Source: a virus
IMG/VR virus record: IMGVR_UViG_3300003937_000380
Coordinates: 1-35,579 of that record
Reading direction: 5' to 3' (one strand)
DNA length: 35,579 nucleotides
The position numbers and the translations under genes were made by a program. Of this stretch, positions 21,236 to 29,021 are shown piece by piece (the stretch's first letter is position 1; each line of letters starts with the position of its first letter). Below the pieces are notes generated by a model. The model saw nothing but the letters and a program-made list of their open reading frames with translations. It did not search any database and had not been told where the DNA came from.

Positions 21236-21787
21236 TCAATCTCCGGTCATCGTCAGGCGGCGGTAGACCGCCGCTCGGGCACCTGCGACGTCTCCGACTT
21301 GGCTGTCGGCCTGAATGCCTTGGGTGAAAGTGAAGTGCGATCGCACGGGCTTGGTGCGGTTCACGGCGTCAACGATCTGGTGCACGAACTCGGCTGATGA
21401 GTCCTGGCCGCCGTCGCCGCTGATGGTTAGAAACAGGTCGAAGGTGTGCGGCTGGCCCTGTGGCGTGGACTGCCACCACTCGCGGATCTGGACCTGACCG
21501 CCGAAGCTGGCGACCAGGTCGGCGATGCTCTTGGCGGTGCCCTTGTGCCGCTGGATCTGGAACGAACTGGCGATGCGGGCGCGCTTGATGCGCTCGGGCC
21601 AATCGCTGTCCCAGGTATCGACCGACACGCTCCACGCGAGGAACGGCAGGAACTCGGCCGGACAGTTCCACGGGTTCCAGAGCGTGTCGTGAACCATGGG
21701 CACGGCCGACAGCTGGGCGTCGGCGCGCTCCACCGCCCGTTCCAGCGCCGTCGAGTTGGGTGGCAGCAGGGAGGTGGCATCAGGCAT
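21236..21787 (-). CDS. I: baseplate protein I, 183 aa
   Basis: The sequence (MPDATSLLPPNSTALERAVERADAQLSAVPMVHDTLWNPWNCPAEFLPFLAWSVSVDTWD) has the gpI hallmark of a tail protein I region (WNPWNCPAEFLPFLAWSVSVD). GpI is a wedge component that links the baseplate to fibres. It overlaps the end of J by 8 bp and ends 4 bp before the fibre start. Confidence 0.92.
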   Translation of the reverse strand: MPDATSLLPPNSTALERAVERADAQLSAVPMVHDTLWNPWNCPAEFLPFLAWSVSVDTWDSDWPERIKRARIASSFQIQRHKGTAKSIADLVASFGGQVQIREWWQSTPQGQPHTFDLFLTISGDGGQDSSAEFVHQIVDAVNRTKPVRSHFTFTQGIQADSQVGDVAGARAAVYRRLTMTGD

Positions 21788-22670
21788 CGGTGCCGCCGTG
21801 TTCGATCACCACGCTGGTGCAGTAGGGTGCCGATTGCGCATCCACCGGCATATCCGCCGTGGGCGCCATCAGCTGCACGCGGTGCACGCCATCGACGTGC
21901 AGGGCCGAGTAGAGCGCCGACAGCGGCACGTCGCGGCCCAGGCGCTGTGTCTGCTGCAGGAACAGGGTCACGCGGCGACGTGCCTCGGCCAGCACCAGGG
22001 CGCTGTCAGGCCCGTTGAAGGTGACCAGCCGCGCGCGGATCTCGAACGGCTTGACGGTGGCCGGGGCCACGGTCACGTAGTCGGTCAGCGGGCGCACGTT
22101 GTCGTTGAGCAACGCGGCCTCGACGATCTTCAACAGGTCGGCCGACGGCGTGCCGTTGCCCTGCCGCGACAGGACCGTGACCACTACCTTGCCCGGCGAT
22201 GGGCTGGCCACGCTGGCGTCGAGCACGTCTGGGTGCGCCGAGAGCGTGTGGAAGATGTAGGCGCCTTCGGGACCCGCTACCGACAGGCTTTCCGGCGCCA
22301 GCTGGATGCGGCGCCGGAACGCAGCGTCGTTCTCGTAGGCGGCAGGCTTGTTGGTCTTCGGATCTGCCGGGGTCAGCAGCTTGCGCTGCACGCCGAACGG
22401 CACCGCGAGGTTGTCCAGATCGGCGCCCATGGAGTAGGGCAGCAGCAGACCGCGAGCGCGCTGGTTGAACTGCTCGCGCAGCACCAGCTCGCGGTAAGCG
22501 CTGGCCTGCAGCAGTTTCATCACCGGATCGGATTCGACCAGGGCGGTGTAGTCGGGGCACAGGCGCCGGAACTCTGCCAGACGTTCGGCCAAGATGGCTT
22601 CGAACGTGCGCTGCTCGAAGATGTCCGGCGCCGGCAGCTTATCGACTTCGATGGCGGTAAATGAGGACAC
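21780..22670 (-). CDS. J: baseplate wedge protein J, 296 aa
   Basis: It opens MSSFTAIEVDKLPAPDIFEQRTFEAILAERLAEFRRLCP and has LLQASAYRELVLREQFNQRARGLLLPYSMGADLDNLAVPFGV, both typical of P2 gpJ (T4 gp6-like baseplate J family). It builds the periphery of the baseplate. The length matches P2 J (302 aa). In P2 the gene before J is W; here it is S, with 86 bp between. Confidence 0.93.
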   Translation of the reverse strand: MSSFTAIEVDKLPAPDIFEQRTFEAILAERLAEFRRLCPDYTALVESDPVMKLLQASAYRELVLREQFNQRARGLLLPYSMGADLDNLAVPFGVQRKLLTPADPKTNKPAAYENDAAFRRRIQLAPESLSVAGPEGAYIFHTLSAHPDVLDASVASPSPGKVVVTVLSRQGNGTPSADLLKIVEAALLNDNVRPLTDYVTVAPATVKPFEIRARLVTFNGPDSALVLAEARRRVTLFLQQTQRLGRDVPLSALYSALHVDGVHRVQLMAPTADMPVDAQSAPYCTSVVIEHGGTDA

Positions 22671-22756
22671 GGATGCACCGGCTGATGGGTCCGGTCCAGA
22701 TTCCCATCGCGCGCGCGCGAGGCCGTGGAATGCGGCGTGTAGCGCGGCCGCTTACG

Positions 22757-23218
22757 CTACATGGCCTGCAGGTGGTCGAGGATCAGATCGCGCACCAGCT
22801 GTTCGTCGTCGTCCGTGAAGCCCAGCAGCTGGCGCCGCGCGTAGACGTGCAGCTTGCGGTTGCGCCCTACGGTGTCCGGGCGTCCCTCTTGGTGGATCAG
22901 GGCGATGCGTGAGACACGGCCACTGAATCCAACTGCAGCTTCAGCACCGCTGGCGCGAATGCGCAGGTGTTTGGCCTGCCGGATCTTGCCGAACATGGCG
23001 CCTCGCTTGATACGGCCAGCCTTGGCACGACGGGGTGGCGCGGGGCGCCTGACAGCGAACGGGGTGCCGTCAGGATTCTGCTGGCTGGCGATGCGCTTCT
23101 GCTGCGAGCGGCGTAGGGCGGTACCGACTTTGCGCGCCAGCTTGCCGCGTTCAGCAGCAGTCAGGCGCTGCAGCAGCGGTGCCACCCATGCCTCAAGGCG
23201 CTGCAGATCCTCGCTCAT
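22757..23218 (-). CDS. S: tail completion protein S, 153 aa
   Basis: It begins MSEDLQRLEAWVAPLLQRLTAAERGKLARKVGTALRRSQQKRIASQQNPDGTPFAVRRP, as in the gpS family, and has RVSRIALIHQEGRPDTVGRN in the middle. GpS acts with gpR at the head-tail end of the tail and is needed for tail completion. It overlaps R by 4 bp. Confidence 0.92.
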   Translation of the reverse strand: MSEDLQRLEAWVAPLLQRLTAAERGKLARKVGTALRRSQQKRIASQQNPDGTPFAVRRPAPPRRAKAGRIKRGAMFGKIRQAKHLRIRASGAEAAVGFSGRVSRIALIHQEGRPDTVGRNRKLHVYARRQLLGFTDDDEQLVRDLILDHLQAM

Positions 23219-23700
23219 TCGATGATGGCCGGCAGCGTTGCCACGACTTCGCCCTCAGCGACCAACGGGCCACCGGCCAGCGAGTGGCGGTGTTCCCATT
23301 CGGTCGGTGGCTCGGGTAGATACCGCAGCTGGAATGCGCCGGTAGCATCTTGGGCGACGCTCACACGCTCGGTCAGCGGCAACCGTATGGCCAGGTCGAC
23401 CAGGGTGTCGTTGAGCACGTCCACGTCGAAGGTGAGCTTGTCGCGGTTCTCGGGGTTGGCCAGTAGCTCAGGTTGATGCCGGGTAAGCCACTGCAGCAGC
23501 GGCACCATGACCGCCTCCGGCGCTCCACTGAAATCGCGCAGGATCAGTTCGAGGGTGTAGCGGTACTGGAAGGAAAGGCCAGCGGTGAAGCTGGCCACCA
23601 GCCCGCCATCGTCCACGAACACCAGTAGGCGTTCAGGGTCGATGGCCAGTGCCGGCACCGCCGCGACCAGGTGCTGGCGGAGCAGTTGGGGCTTCTTCAT
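23215..23700 (-). CDS. R: tail completion protein R, 161 aa
   Basis: It starts MKKPQLLRQHLVAAVPALAIDPERLLVFVDDGGLVASFTAGLSFQYRYTLELILRDFSG, characteristic of gpR. The ATG 23700 overlaps the spanin stop (ATGA); a GTG at 23712 would lengthen it by 4 residues. GpR completes the tail before it joins the head. Confidence 0.92.
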   Translation of the reverse strand: MKKPQLLRQHLVAAVPALAIDPERLLVFVDDGGLVASFTAGLSFQYRYTLELILRDFSGAPEAVMVPLLQWLTRHQPELLANPENRDKLTFDVDVLNDTLVDLAIRLPLTERVSVAQDATGAFQLRYLPEPPTEWEHRHSLAGGPLVAEGEVVATLPAIIE

Positions 23701-24218
23701 CGCCGCGCGCACTCGGCCAGGGCGGTGTGCAGCTGGATGGCCAGCTGCTGCAGCGCCGTCACTTGCTCGGCGGCGGCGTGGTACTGGCCGTAGTTGGCTG
23801 CGGTGGTTTCGGCGACGGCAGAGAGCGTAAGGCCGGCAGCGGGCGCATCAGGATCGCCGGCAGTTCCGGTGGGGGCGATGCCTGCCGCAGCGGCGTCGTG
23901 GATGTGCACGAAGCCAGCAGGCACAGCGCAAGCGGCATCAGCGGTCGGAGTGACATAGACGGGAACCTCTTTGGTGATGGTGTCGCCGCGCTCGCGCACC
24001 ACCTGTACGCGGTCCACGTACTCGGTCACGACGCGGGTGGTGCCCTGTGCCAGCTCCAGCTTGCCGGCCAGATCCCTCTTTTCGGCGTTGGCACTGGCCA
24101 GGGCAACGTTGGCGCGGTCCAGCGCTGCAGTGGCGCGGCTCACGCGCGCCTGCTGGCAGCTGAAAAGGCCGGCGGTGCCGGCGATCAGAGCCACGATGGC
24201 AAGGGCGCGGTAGAGCAT
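23697..24218 (-). CDS. i-spanin (Rz/LysB-like), 173 aa
   Basis: The N-terminus has one membrane helix (MLYRALAIVALIAGTAGLFSC), followed by a periplasmic helical region (ATAALDRANVALASANAEKRDLAGKLELAQGTT). This is the Rz architecture: an inner-membrane subunit that fuses inner and outer membranes with its partner during lysis. A proline-rich lipoprotein is encoded inside it in another frame (23759-23956). It lies directly after the endolysin gene (ends touch at 24218). Confidence 0.85.
   Translation of the reverse strand: MLYRALAIVALIAGTAGLFSCQQARVSRATAALDRANVALASANAEKRDLAGKLELAQGTTRVVTEYVDRVQVVRERGDTITKEVPVYVTPTADAACAVPAGFVHIHDAAAAGIAPTGTAGDPDAPAAGLTLSAVAETTAANYGQYHAAAEQVTALQQLAIQLHTALAECARR
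23759..23956 (-). CDS. o-spanin (Rz1-like lipoprotein), nested in the i-spanin gene, 65 aa
   Basis: This overlapping frame encodes MSLRPLMPLALCLLASCTSTT: a basic start, hydrophobic helix and a lipobox LLAS-C at about residues 14-17, so Cys17 would be lipidated. The remainder is about a quarter Pro (PPPELPAILMRPLPALRSLP...), as in Rz1. It would be anchored in the outer membrane and pair with the i-spanin. Nested Rz1 genes in an alternate frame are known for lambda and P2. An AGAGG element lies upstream of ATG 23956. Confidence 0.8.
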   Translation of the reverse strand: MSLRPLMPLALCLLASCTSTTPLRQASPPPELPAILMRPLPALRSLPSPKPPQPTTASTTPPPSK

Positions 24219-24853
24219 CAGCGTGCGCCCAGCACGGCCAGGGCGCGGTTGGTGCGTGCCGTGCGGTCGGCCATCCCGTTCGGGGTGGCGCGGCTGCGGG
24301 CGTTGCCCAGGTTCACCACGCGGCTGACGCTCAGCACGTCGCGCTGGTCGGCGTAGGCGTTGAGCCGGTTGTCGTGCCAGAACGCCGCCGCCGCCATGGC
24401 GCCGATTTCCGGTTCGATCAGCAGGGCGGGCACCTCTTCCAGCGGCTGGCCGATCAGTTGGCCGATGTTCTCGTAGTTGCCCCTGCCCGTGTGCATCATT
24501 GGGCCACGGCCGCGATACAGGTAGCCGTCGCCGCTGGCCTCGTTGCCATTGCCGTTGCGGTTGGCATAGACGCGGTTGCCCAGCTTCGCCGGCTGGTGGA
24601 CGAATGCAGCCGCCTCGGGGCCTTCGACGTACTTGCCGAACACTTCGAGCAGGCGCTCGCGGCTGTAGCTGAGCGATTCCTCGACGCGCGACAGGCTCAG
24701 GCTTTCATGGCCGACCTGCGCGAGGAAGTAGGCGGCGCGCACGGGGGTGTTGATCCCGAAGCGCTTCATCGCCGCATTGAACGGCGCCACCCAGCGCTGA
24801 GCGCGGGCGAGCGGGCATTGCATGATCTGCGCCAGTTGTGAGGCGGTCAGCAC
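24218..24853 (-). CDS. endolysin, GH19 chitinase-like, 211 aa
   Basis: It has the GH19 endolysin layout: FNAAMKRFGINTPVRAAYFLAQVGHESLSLSRVEESLSY, with likely catalytic Glu50 in GHES and a second acidic residue near E59, then YLYRGRGPMMHTGRGNYENIG. These enzymes cleave the glycan strands of peptidoglycan. The motif usually reads GRGLIQLTGR; MMH here is unusual. The gene starts at GTG 24853 with GGGAG upstream. No signal peptide, so it needs a holin for release. Confidence 0.88.
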   Translation of the reverse strand: MLTASQLAQIMQCPLARAQRWVAPFNAAMKRFGINTPVRAAYFLAQVGHESLSLSRVEESLSYSRERLLEVFGKYVEGPEAAAFVHQPAKLGNRVYANRNGNGNEASGDGYLYRGRGPMMHTGRGNYENIGQLIGQPLEEVPALLIEPEIGAMAAAAFWHDNRLNAYADQRDVLSVSRVVNLGNARSRATPNGMADRTARTNRALAVLGAR

Positions 24854-24854
24854 G

Positions 24855-25130
24855 TCAGTCGCTCCCGAACAGGTGCGCGACGTTGCCGCGCGAACGATAG
24901 GTGGCCACCAGCAGGACCAGCAGTAGCAGCAGCTGCCAGACGGTGACGTGGGCGCGGGCGCCCTGCAGCATGATCTGCAGCGCCAGACCGCCAGTGGCGG
25001 CGATCAGCAGCCATGCGCACCAGGCGATGGCGGGGCGGTGGTTGGCGCCGGGGGCCGGCCGGTAGGTCAGCAGGCGGATGCAGATGGCCAGGCTGCACAG
25101 CAGCGTGGCGGTGGTCAGGAACTCAGCCAT
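24855..25130 (-). CDS. holin-like membrane protein, three helices, 91 aa
   Basis: The sequence from ATG 25130 (GGAGG 5 nt upstream) has three hydrophobic segments: LTTATLLCSLAICIRLLTY, IAWCAWLLIAATGGLALQIML and VTVWQLLLLLVLLVATY. This fits a phage 3-TM holin-type protein. It lies between the other membrane gene and the endolysin, so it belongs to the lysis cassette. Either this or the next gene is the holin; the other may be the antiholin. Confidence 0.75.
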   Translation of the reverse strand: MAEFLTTATLLCSLAICIRLLTYRPAPGANHRPAIAWCAWLLIAATGGLALQIMLQGARAHVTVWQLLLLLVLLVATYRSRGNVAHLFGSD

Positions 25131-25479
25131 CGGAGCCTCCACGCGGCAGGCGGGTCACATCAGCGGTGCGGCTGCGTTCGATCAGGCTCAGGGTCAGGGT
25201 GACGATGACTGCCGCGCAGATGAACGCGGCAAGGCCCGTGGACACCACGCCGAAGCGCTGCATCACCTCGGTACCGCCCAGGTAGCCGGCCACCACGCTG
25301 ATGGCCAGATACACCAGGCGCTTCCAGATCGGCAGGTTCTTGGCCGACACGACGAACAGGGTGGCGCCGGCGAACGCGCCCAGGAAGGCGTCGGTTTGGA
25401 TCCCCGGCAGGATCGACGCAAGGCCGACCCCCGTTGCCAGTGCTGCCATGCTGCCGGTAGAGGTTGGTTCGGTCATCAT
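25123..25479 (-). CDS. phage holin/antiholin, 118 aa
   Basis: It is a membrane protein with helices near GSMAALATGVGLASILPGI, AFLGAFAGATLFVVSA, RLVYLAISVVAGYLGG and GLAAFICAAVIVTLTLSLI. This pattern is common in P2-like holin families. Start is ATG 25479, overlapping the X stop by one base; ATG 25476 is an alternative. It probably times lysis with the neighbouring 91-aa gene. Confidence 0.78.
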   Translation of the reverse strand: MMTEPTSTGSMAALATGVGLASILPGIQTDAFLGAFAGATLFVVSAKNLPIWKRLVYLAISVVAGYLGGTEVMQRFGVVSTGLAAFICAAVIVTLTLSLIERSRTADVTRLPRGGSDG

Positions 25480-25694
25480 CAATCCCATAGCTGAACAAGG
25501 GGGCGCATCGCGGCGCCGGTGGACGGTGCGGGTACGTCGGGTAGCTCCACGACAGTGCAGATGGGCAGGACCGGCCCATGCAGGCTGATGCCGTAATTCA
25601 GTGCGTGTGCCTTCTCAACCATGCCGGCGGTGGTGCCCAGGTGCCGGTGGCAGAGCGCGTCGAGCGTGTCGCCTTGCATCGAGACGACGCGCAT
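25479..25694 (-). CDS. X: tail protein X, 71 aa
   Basis: It opens MRVVSMQGDTLDALCHRHLGTTAGMVEKAHALNYGIS, the LysM-like fold of P2 gpX, and ends ...RPLVQLWD. GpX is a small protein needed for tail formation. Length agrees with P2 X (67 aa). It overlaps L by one base at 25694. Confidence 0.93.
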   Translation of the reverse strand: MRVVSMQGDTLDALCHRHLGTTAGMVEKAHALNYGISLHGPVLPICTVVELPDVPAPSTGAAMRPLVQLWD

Positions 25695-26161
25695 CAGATC
25701 AGTTCCACCGTGACGCGCGGCAAGCCCTGCAGGTCGCAGATGGCGTTGCGCAGATCGCGGCGGATCTCATCAATGGTGGGAGTCAGTTCCTCCGCACGCT
25801 GGTTGCCCTGTGCGGTGGCGTCATAGGAGCGGTAGCGCTCGTGCAGTTCGACGGCGGTGGCGCAGCCGACCGCGCGCAGGAACAGATGCACCAGCCGGGT
25901 GCTGCCGTCGATCACCTGCGCGGGCACGTCAGCCAATGTGCTGTAGCCGGCGGCTTCCTTGCCTGCCTGCCACGCTTCCAATTCCCGCGTTACGTCCATG
26001 ACGGCCGACACCACAGTGCTTCGCATACGCGGTGCCGGTATGTCGCCGGGGACGCGGATCGCCTCACGCAGCGCAACCACGTCGATCTCCGGCCAGAACG
26101 TGCCGGCGGTGACGTTGGGTTGCTTGGCGGCGGGTGATGCGTTGGCAACAAAGCTGCTCAT
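25694..26161 (-). CDS. L: head completion protein L, 155 aa
   Basis: From ATG 26161 it reads MSSFVANASPAAKQPNVTAGTFWPEIDVVALREAIRVPGDIPAPRMRSTVV..., typical of gpL. GpL finishes the head after DNA packaging so that the tail can attach. The extra 12 codons upstream in the open frame are not needed. A 104-bp gap with a small hairpin separates it from M. Confidence 0.92.
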   Translation of the reverse strand: MSSFVANASPAAKQPNVTAGTFWPEIDVVALREAIRVPGDIPAPRMRSTVVSAVMDVTRELEAWQAGKEAAGYSTLADVPAQVIDGSTRLVHLFLRAVGCATAVELHERYRSYDATAQGNQRAEELTPTIDEIRRDLRNAICDLQGLPRVTVELI

Positions 26162-26196
26162 GGTGGCCTCGTAGGTCGCCGGTGGTCGGGGCGTCA

Positions 26197-26220
26197 CACC
26201 AAGGGAGAGAGGTCTTGGTG
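26197..26220 (-). other. small hairpin between M and L
   Basis: CACCAAG (26197-26203) and CTTGGTG (26214-26220) form a 7-bp stem with a 10-nt loop. No T-run follows on the minus strand, so I call it a possible mRNA structure only. Confidence 0.4.
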
Positions 26221-26265
26221 ATCGGCCCCGAGCCGGCGGGGTTGCGGGGTACGCTCGGTGTGAGG

Positions 26266-26973
26266 TCAGTCGCTGGACTGGCTGGCCTCGAACTTCTTCA
26301 TCAGGCGCTCGGCGCGCTTGAGGTCTTCCTTGCCGCCGCAGCTGTCATGCAGTCGGATGGCTTCGCGCAGATCCTCGATCGCCTGGCCAACGTCCTCGGC
26401 GGGTGGCGGTGTCTCTTCACTGCCGGGGGGCAGCAGACAGCGAGCGCGAGCCAGCAGCAGCCGGGCGCGGACCTGATCGGGCATGTCGTGGCCTTGGGTC
26501 ACTTCGACGGCCCGGTTCAGCACGCCCAGGTCGAATGCCGCACCCGTCTTCAACGCGTTGAGCGCGGCGATGCCGATTTCCTCGGCAACGACACAGCCGG
26601 CGGTGCGCTCGAATCGGTCGGGCATCGTCAGGCCATGCGCCAGCACGTAGGCGGCGATGTCCAGCGCCGGGTCGTACAAGCCTGCGTCGATGTTCCACAG
26701 CATCAGCGTGGACACCACGTCATCCTGGCCACCTGCATCGGCAGCGAGGACGCCCTCGATGTAAGCATCGTAGGTCGGCAGCAGCGCGGCCTTGAGTTGG
26801 CCCTTAGCCTTGCTCGATTGAATTTGTTTCAGTCGAGCTCGGTCGGTGGCCAGCTGCAGCAGGGTCTGCTGATAGATCGGCGTGCCAGCCATCAGGTTAC
26901 TGCCCGCTGCGCGCGTGGCCGCTTCTTCGGCCTCCACGCGCTGCAGGTGCCGCTTCGCGGGACTGTCGGCCAT
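26266..26973 (-). CDS. M: terminase small subunit M, 235 aa
   Basis: From ATG 26973 it begins MADSPAKRHLQRVEAEEAATRAAG and contains LPTYDAYIEGVLAADAGGQDDVVSTLMLWNIDAGLYDPALDIAAYVLAHGLTMPDRFERT, the gpM signature. P2 gpM is the endonuclease-bearing terminase subunit that recognises and cuts cos. The gene ends 104 bp before L and begins 4 bp after the N stop. Longer open sequence upstream is shadow coding of N. Confidence 0.93.
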   Translation of the reverse strand: MADSPAKRHLQRVEAEEAATRAAGSNLMAGTPIYQQTLLQLATDRARLKQIQSSKAKGQLKAALLPTYDAYIEGVLAADAGGQDDVVSTLMLWNIDAGLYDPALDIAAYVLAHGLTMPDRFERTAGCVVAEEIGIAALNALKTGAAFDLGVLNRAVEVTQGHDMPDQVRARLLLARARCLLPPGSEETPPPAEDVGQAIEDLREAIRLHDSCGGKEDLKRAERLMKKFEASQSSD

Positions 26974-26977
26974 GGCC

Positions 26978-28000
26978 TCAGTCCTCGACCTTAATGTTCT
27001 CGACCACGGCGCCACGGCCATAGTCTTCGACCACATAGCAGTCGTTGGACGACTCGAAGTTCGACACGCGGTTCTTCTCCGGCTCTTCCTTGATGTAGCG
27101 ACGGCGGCCGTCGATCTGCCAGTAGAGGGACAGGTTGTCCAACGAGGTGACCAGCAGAGCATCGGCCGGCATGAAGGGAACAATGACCGGCTGCAGGCCA
27201 CCGATGCGCTTGGTGCCCAGCACCAGATCCGCGGCCAGCTGCTCAGTGGGCTTGTTGTCCTGATTGATGATCGGGAAGTACTTGTCATGCACCAGGTTGC
27301 GGCCGAGCACGACGACCAACGCCGGATCTTGCTGATGCCACGGGTCGATCAGGTTGGACACCACGTCCATGACCAGCGCGTCGAGGTTGGCGTAGTCACG
27401 CGCGGCCTTGTCGGCACCGCCGATCACGATCTTGTCGCCGGCCTTGCCCTTGGCCAACACACGCTTGGCTGCATGCTCACGGTACTTCTGCAACCAGCCC
27501 TTGTTGACGTCCTGCAACAGCGGGTTGGTGGCGCGACTGGTGGTAGCGGCGGCGCTGGTACCGTTGAGGCCGACCATGATGCGGTCCAAGGCTTGGCGCT
27601 GGATGATGGTGTCGCGCAGCACGGTCTGGAAGTTCTTCTGACGTGCCCACGCGTCCAGGCGTGCGTAGGGAATGGCGGTGTCGTAGTTGGTCTGCACGCA
27701 CTCATAGCCGGTCTTGTCGAGCGCGGTCACGTCCGCAGGCTCGCGCTTGCCGTCACCGCTGGTATCGGTGCGGCCGGCAATGGTGCCGCTCACACCCACG
27801 CCGATCTTCTCGCCCTTGAGGTCGATCACGCCGGGCATGTTGATGGCGGACAGGAAGGCGCTGCTCTCCTGAATGCGCTGCTCGATGGTCTGCTGCACGC
27901 TCGGCTCGACCGAGAATGCCAGCGCGGCATCTTCGATGTTGTTCAGTTCCGCCACGCGGCGGGTGAACTGGTTGAACTGAGTGCGGGTTTCGGTACGCAT
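26978..28000 (-). CDS. N: major capsid protein N, 340 aa
   Basis: It starts MRTETRTQFNQFTRRVAELNNIEDAALAFSVEPSVQQTIEQRIQESSAFLSAINM, matching P2 gpN, and contains WAQKNFQTVLRDTIIQRQALDRIMVGLNG-like sequence and VVLGRNLVHDKYFPIINQDNKPTEQLAADLVLGTK. It builds the icosahedral shell. In P2 about 31 N-terminal residues are removed by the O protease; I cannot place the cut here. Length is close to P2 N (357 aa). Confidence 0.95.
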   Translation of the reverse strand: MRTETRTQFNQFTRRVAELNNIEDAALAFSVEPSVQQTIEQRIQESSAFLSAINMPGVIDLKGEKIGVGVSGTIAGRTDTSGDGKREPADVTALDKTGYECVQTNYDTAIPYARLDAWARQKNFQTVLRDTIIQRQALDRIMVGLNGTSAAATTSRATNPLLQDVNKGWLQKYREHAAKRVLAKGKAGDKIVIGGADKAARDYANLDALVMDVVSNLIDPWHQQDPALVVVLGRNLVHDKYFPIINQDNKPTEQLAADLVLGTKRIGGLQPVIVPFMPADALLVTSLDNLSLYWQIDGRRRYIKEEPEKNRVSNFESSNDCYVVEDYGRGAVVENIKVED

Positions 28001-28033
28001 TGGCTTGCTCCGTAGGTAGGGGGCTGGAAGGAA

Positions 28034-28903
28034 TCAGCAGTCGGTGGCGTCGCCGACGCTGCCGCCACTGCCGGAGATCGGCGGGCGCTGGCTGAACGTC
28101 TGCGGGGTGTCATCCAGCGTTTTGCGGAAGCCGGCCACTTGCTCGCCGAGTGCCTTCACCTTTGCCGTCAGTTCGTCGTTCTTCGCCGACAGCTGTTCGA
28201 TGCGCTCTTCCTGCGCGGTGAAGGTAGCCACCAGCTGATCGGCGAACTTGCCGAAGTCAGCATTGGGGTCTTCCTTCGGCGTCGGCTCCGGTTCCGGCTT
28301 GGTCAGCCGGCCAATACCGGACAGCAGGATGGCGAGCTTGCTCGGGCGCGCCGCCGGCTGCTCGACCTCATCGAAGGAGATTTCCGTCTCTTCCATCGCG
28401 GTGAACAGATTCCCCGGCGCCTGCTTGCGCGATGCCAGCGGACTCTTGTCACCCTGCTGTGCGGCGAAGGCCAGCATTTCCGTGCCCAGGCTCGCCGGGG
28501 TGTCGGTCACAGCCAGGCCCTGCAGGTACGCCTTGCCGGTGTCGGCGAACTTCGGCGCAATCTCGATGCTGGTGTAGAGCTTCTGCTTGTCGTTGTTGAC
28601 CATGGCCACCAGCGCGTCAGTCGGCTCGATCTGAGCGAACAGGGCCAGCTTCTTCACGCCGCCGACGTCGACCTCTTCGGCCTTGACCGCCAGGACGTCG
28701 CCGAATGCCTTGAACGGGCCATCCGGCAACAGGCTACGCATGTGTTCTACCCAGATGCGGGCGCCGTACAGCTGCGGATCGTAGGACGCGGCCATATCGG
28801 TGATGTGCTGACGCTCGATCACACGGCCGTCGGTGGTTGCGCCCTCGACGGCGACGCGGAAGAACTTGGAACGCAGCTTCTTTTTGTCGGTCTTACCGGC
28901 CAT
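28034..28903 (-). CDS. O: capsid scaffolding and maturation protease O, 289 aa
   Basis: From ATG 28903 it begins MAGKTDKKKLRSKFFRVAVEGATTDGRVIE. P2 gpO is a scaffold with an N-terminal Ser protease whose triad is D19, H48, S107; here D25, H54 (WVEH) and S112 (YTSIEI) have nearly the same spacing (29 and 58 residues). The C-terminal third is helical (FADQLVATFTAQEERIEQLSAKNDELTAKVKALGEQV), fitting the scaffold coiled coil. The length matches P2 O (284 aa). The GTG/ATG starts of O and P diverge across 118 bp. Confidence 0.93.
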   Translation of the reverse strand: MAGKTDKKKLRSKFFRVAVEGATTDGRVIERQHITDMAASYDPQLYGARIWVEHMRSLLPDGPFKAFGDVLAVKAEEVDVGGVKKLALFAQIEPTDALVAMVNNDKQKLYTSIEIAPKFADTGKAYLQGLAVTDTPASLGTEMLAFAAQQGDKSPLASRKQAPGNLFTAMEETEISFDEVEQPAARPSKLAILLSGIGRLTKPEPEPTPKEDPNADFGKFADQLVATFTAQEERIEQLSAKNDELTAKVKALGEQVAGFRKTLDDTPQTFSQRPPISGSGGSVGDATDC

Positions 28904-29021
28904 TTCGCCCTCTGCTGGTGTCAGTGCGCATCGGTTCTCGATGCGATGACCCATGGTCGAATGAGGGCGAAGTTGCAGCAACGCGTGGAGCGTGTAAGCG
29001 GCTGTATTACTAGGGTTTTCC
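28904..29021. promoter_or_regulatory. divergent late promoter region between O and P
   Basis: The gap separates leftward O and rightward P, so it should hold two Ogr-dependent late promoters. It contains the small palindrome GTTGCAGCAAC at 28972-28982, about 40 bp before the P start. I cannot assign exact activator boxes or -10 elements. Confidence 0.4.

Noticed and set aside
22709-22722. GC-alternating run (CGCGCGCGCG) as a possible Z-DNA or regulatory element
   Set aside because: Short GC alternations also occur elsewhere in this window (near 17330 and 29028), as expected at this GC content. No dyad or promoter accompanies it.
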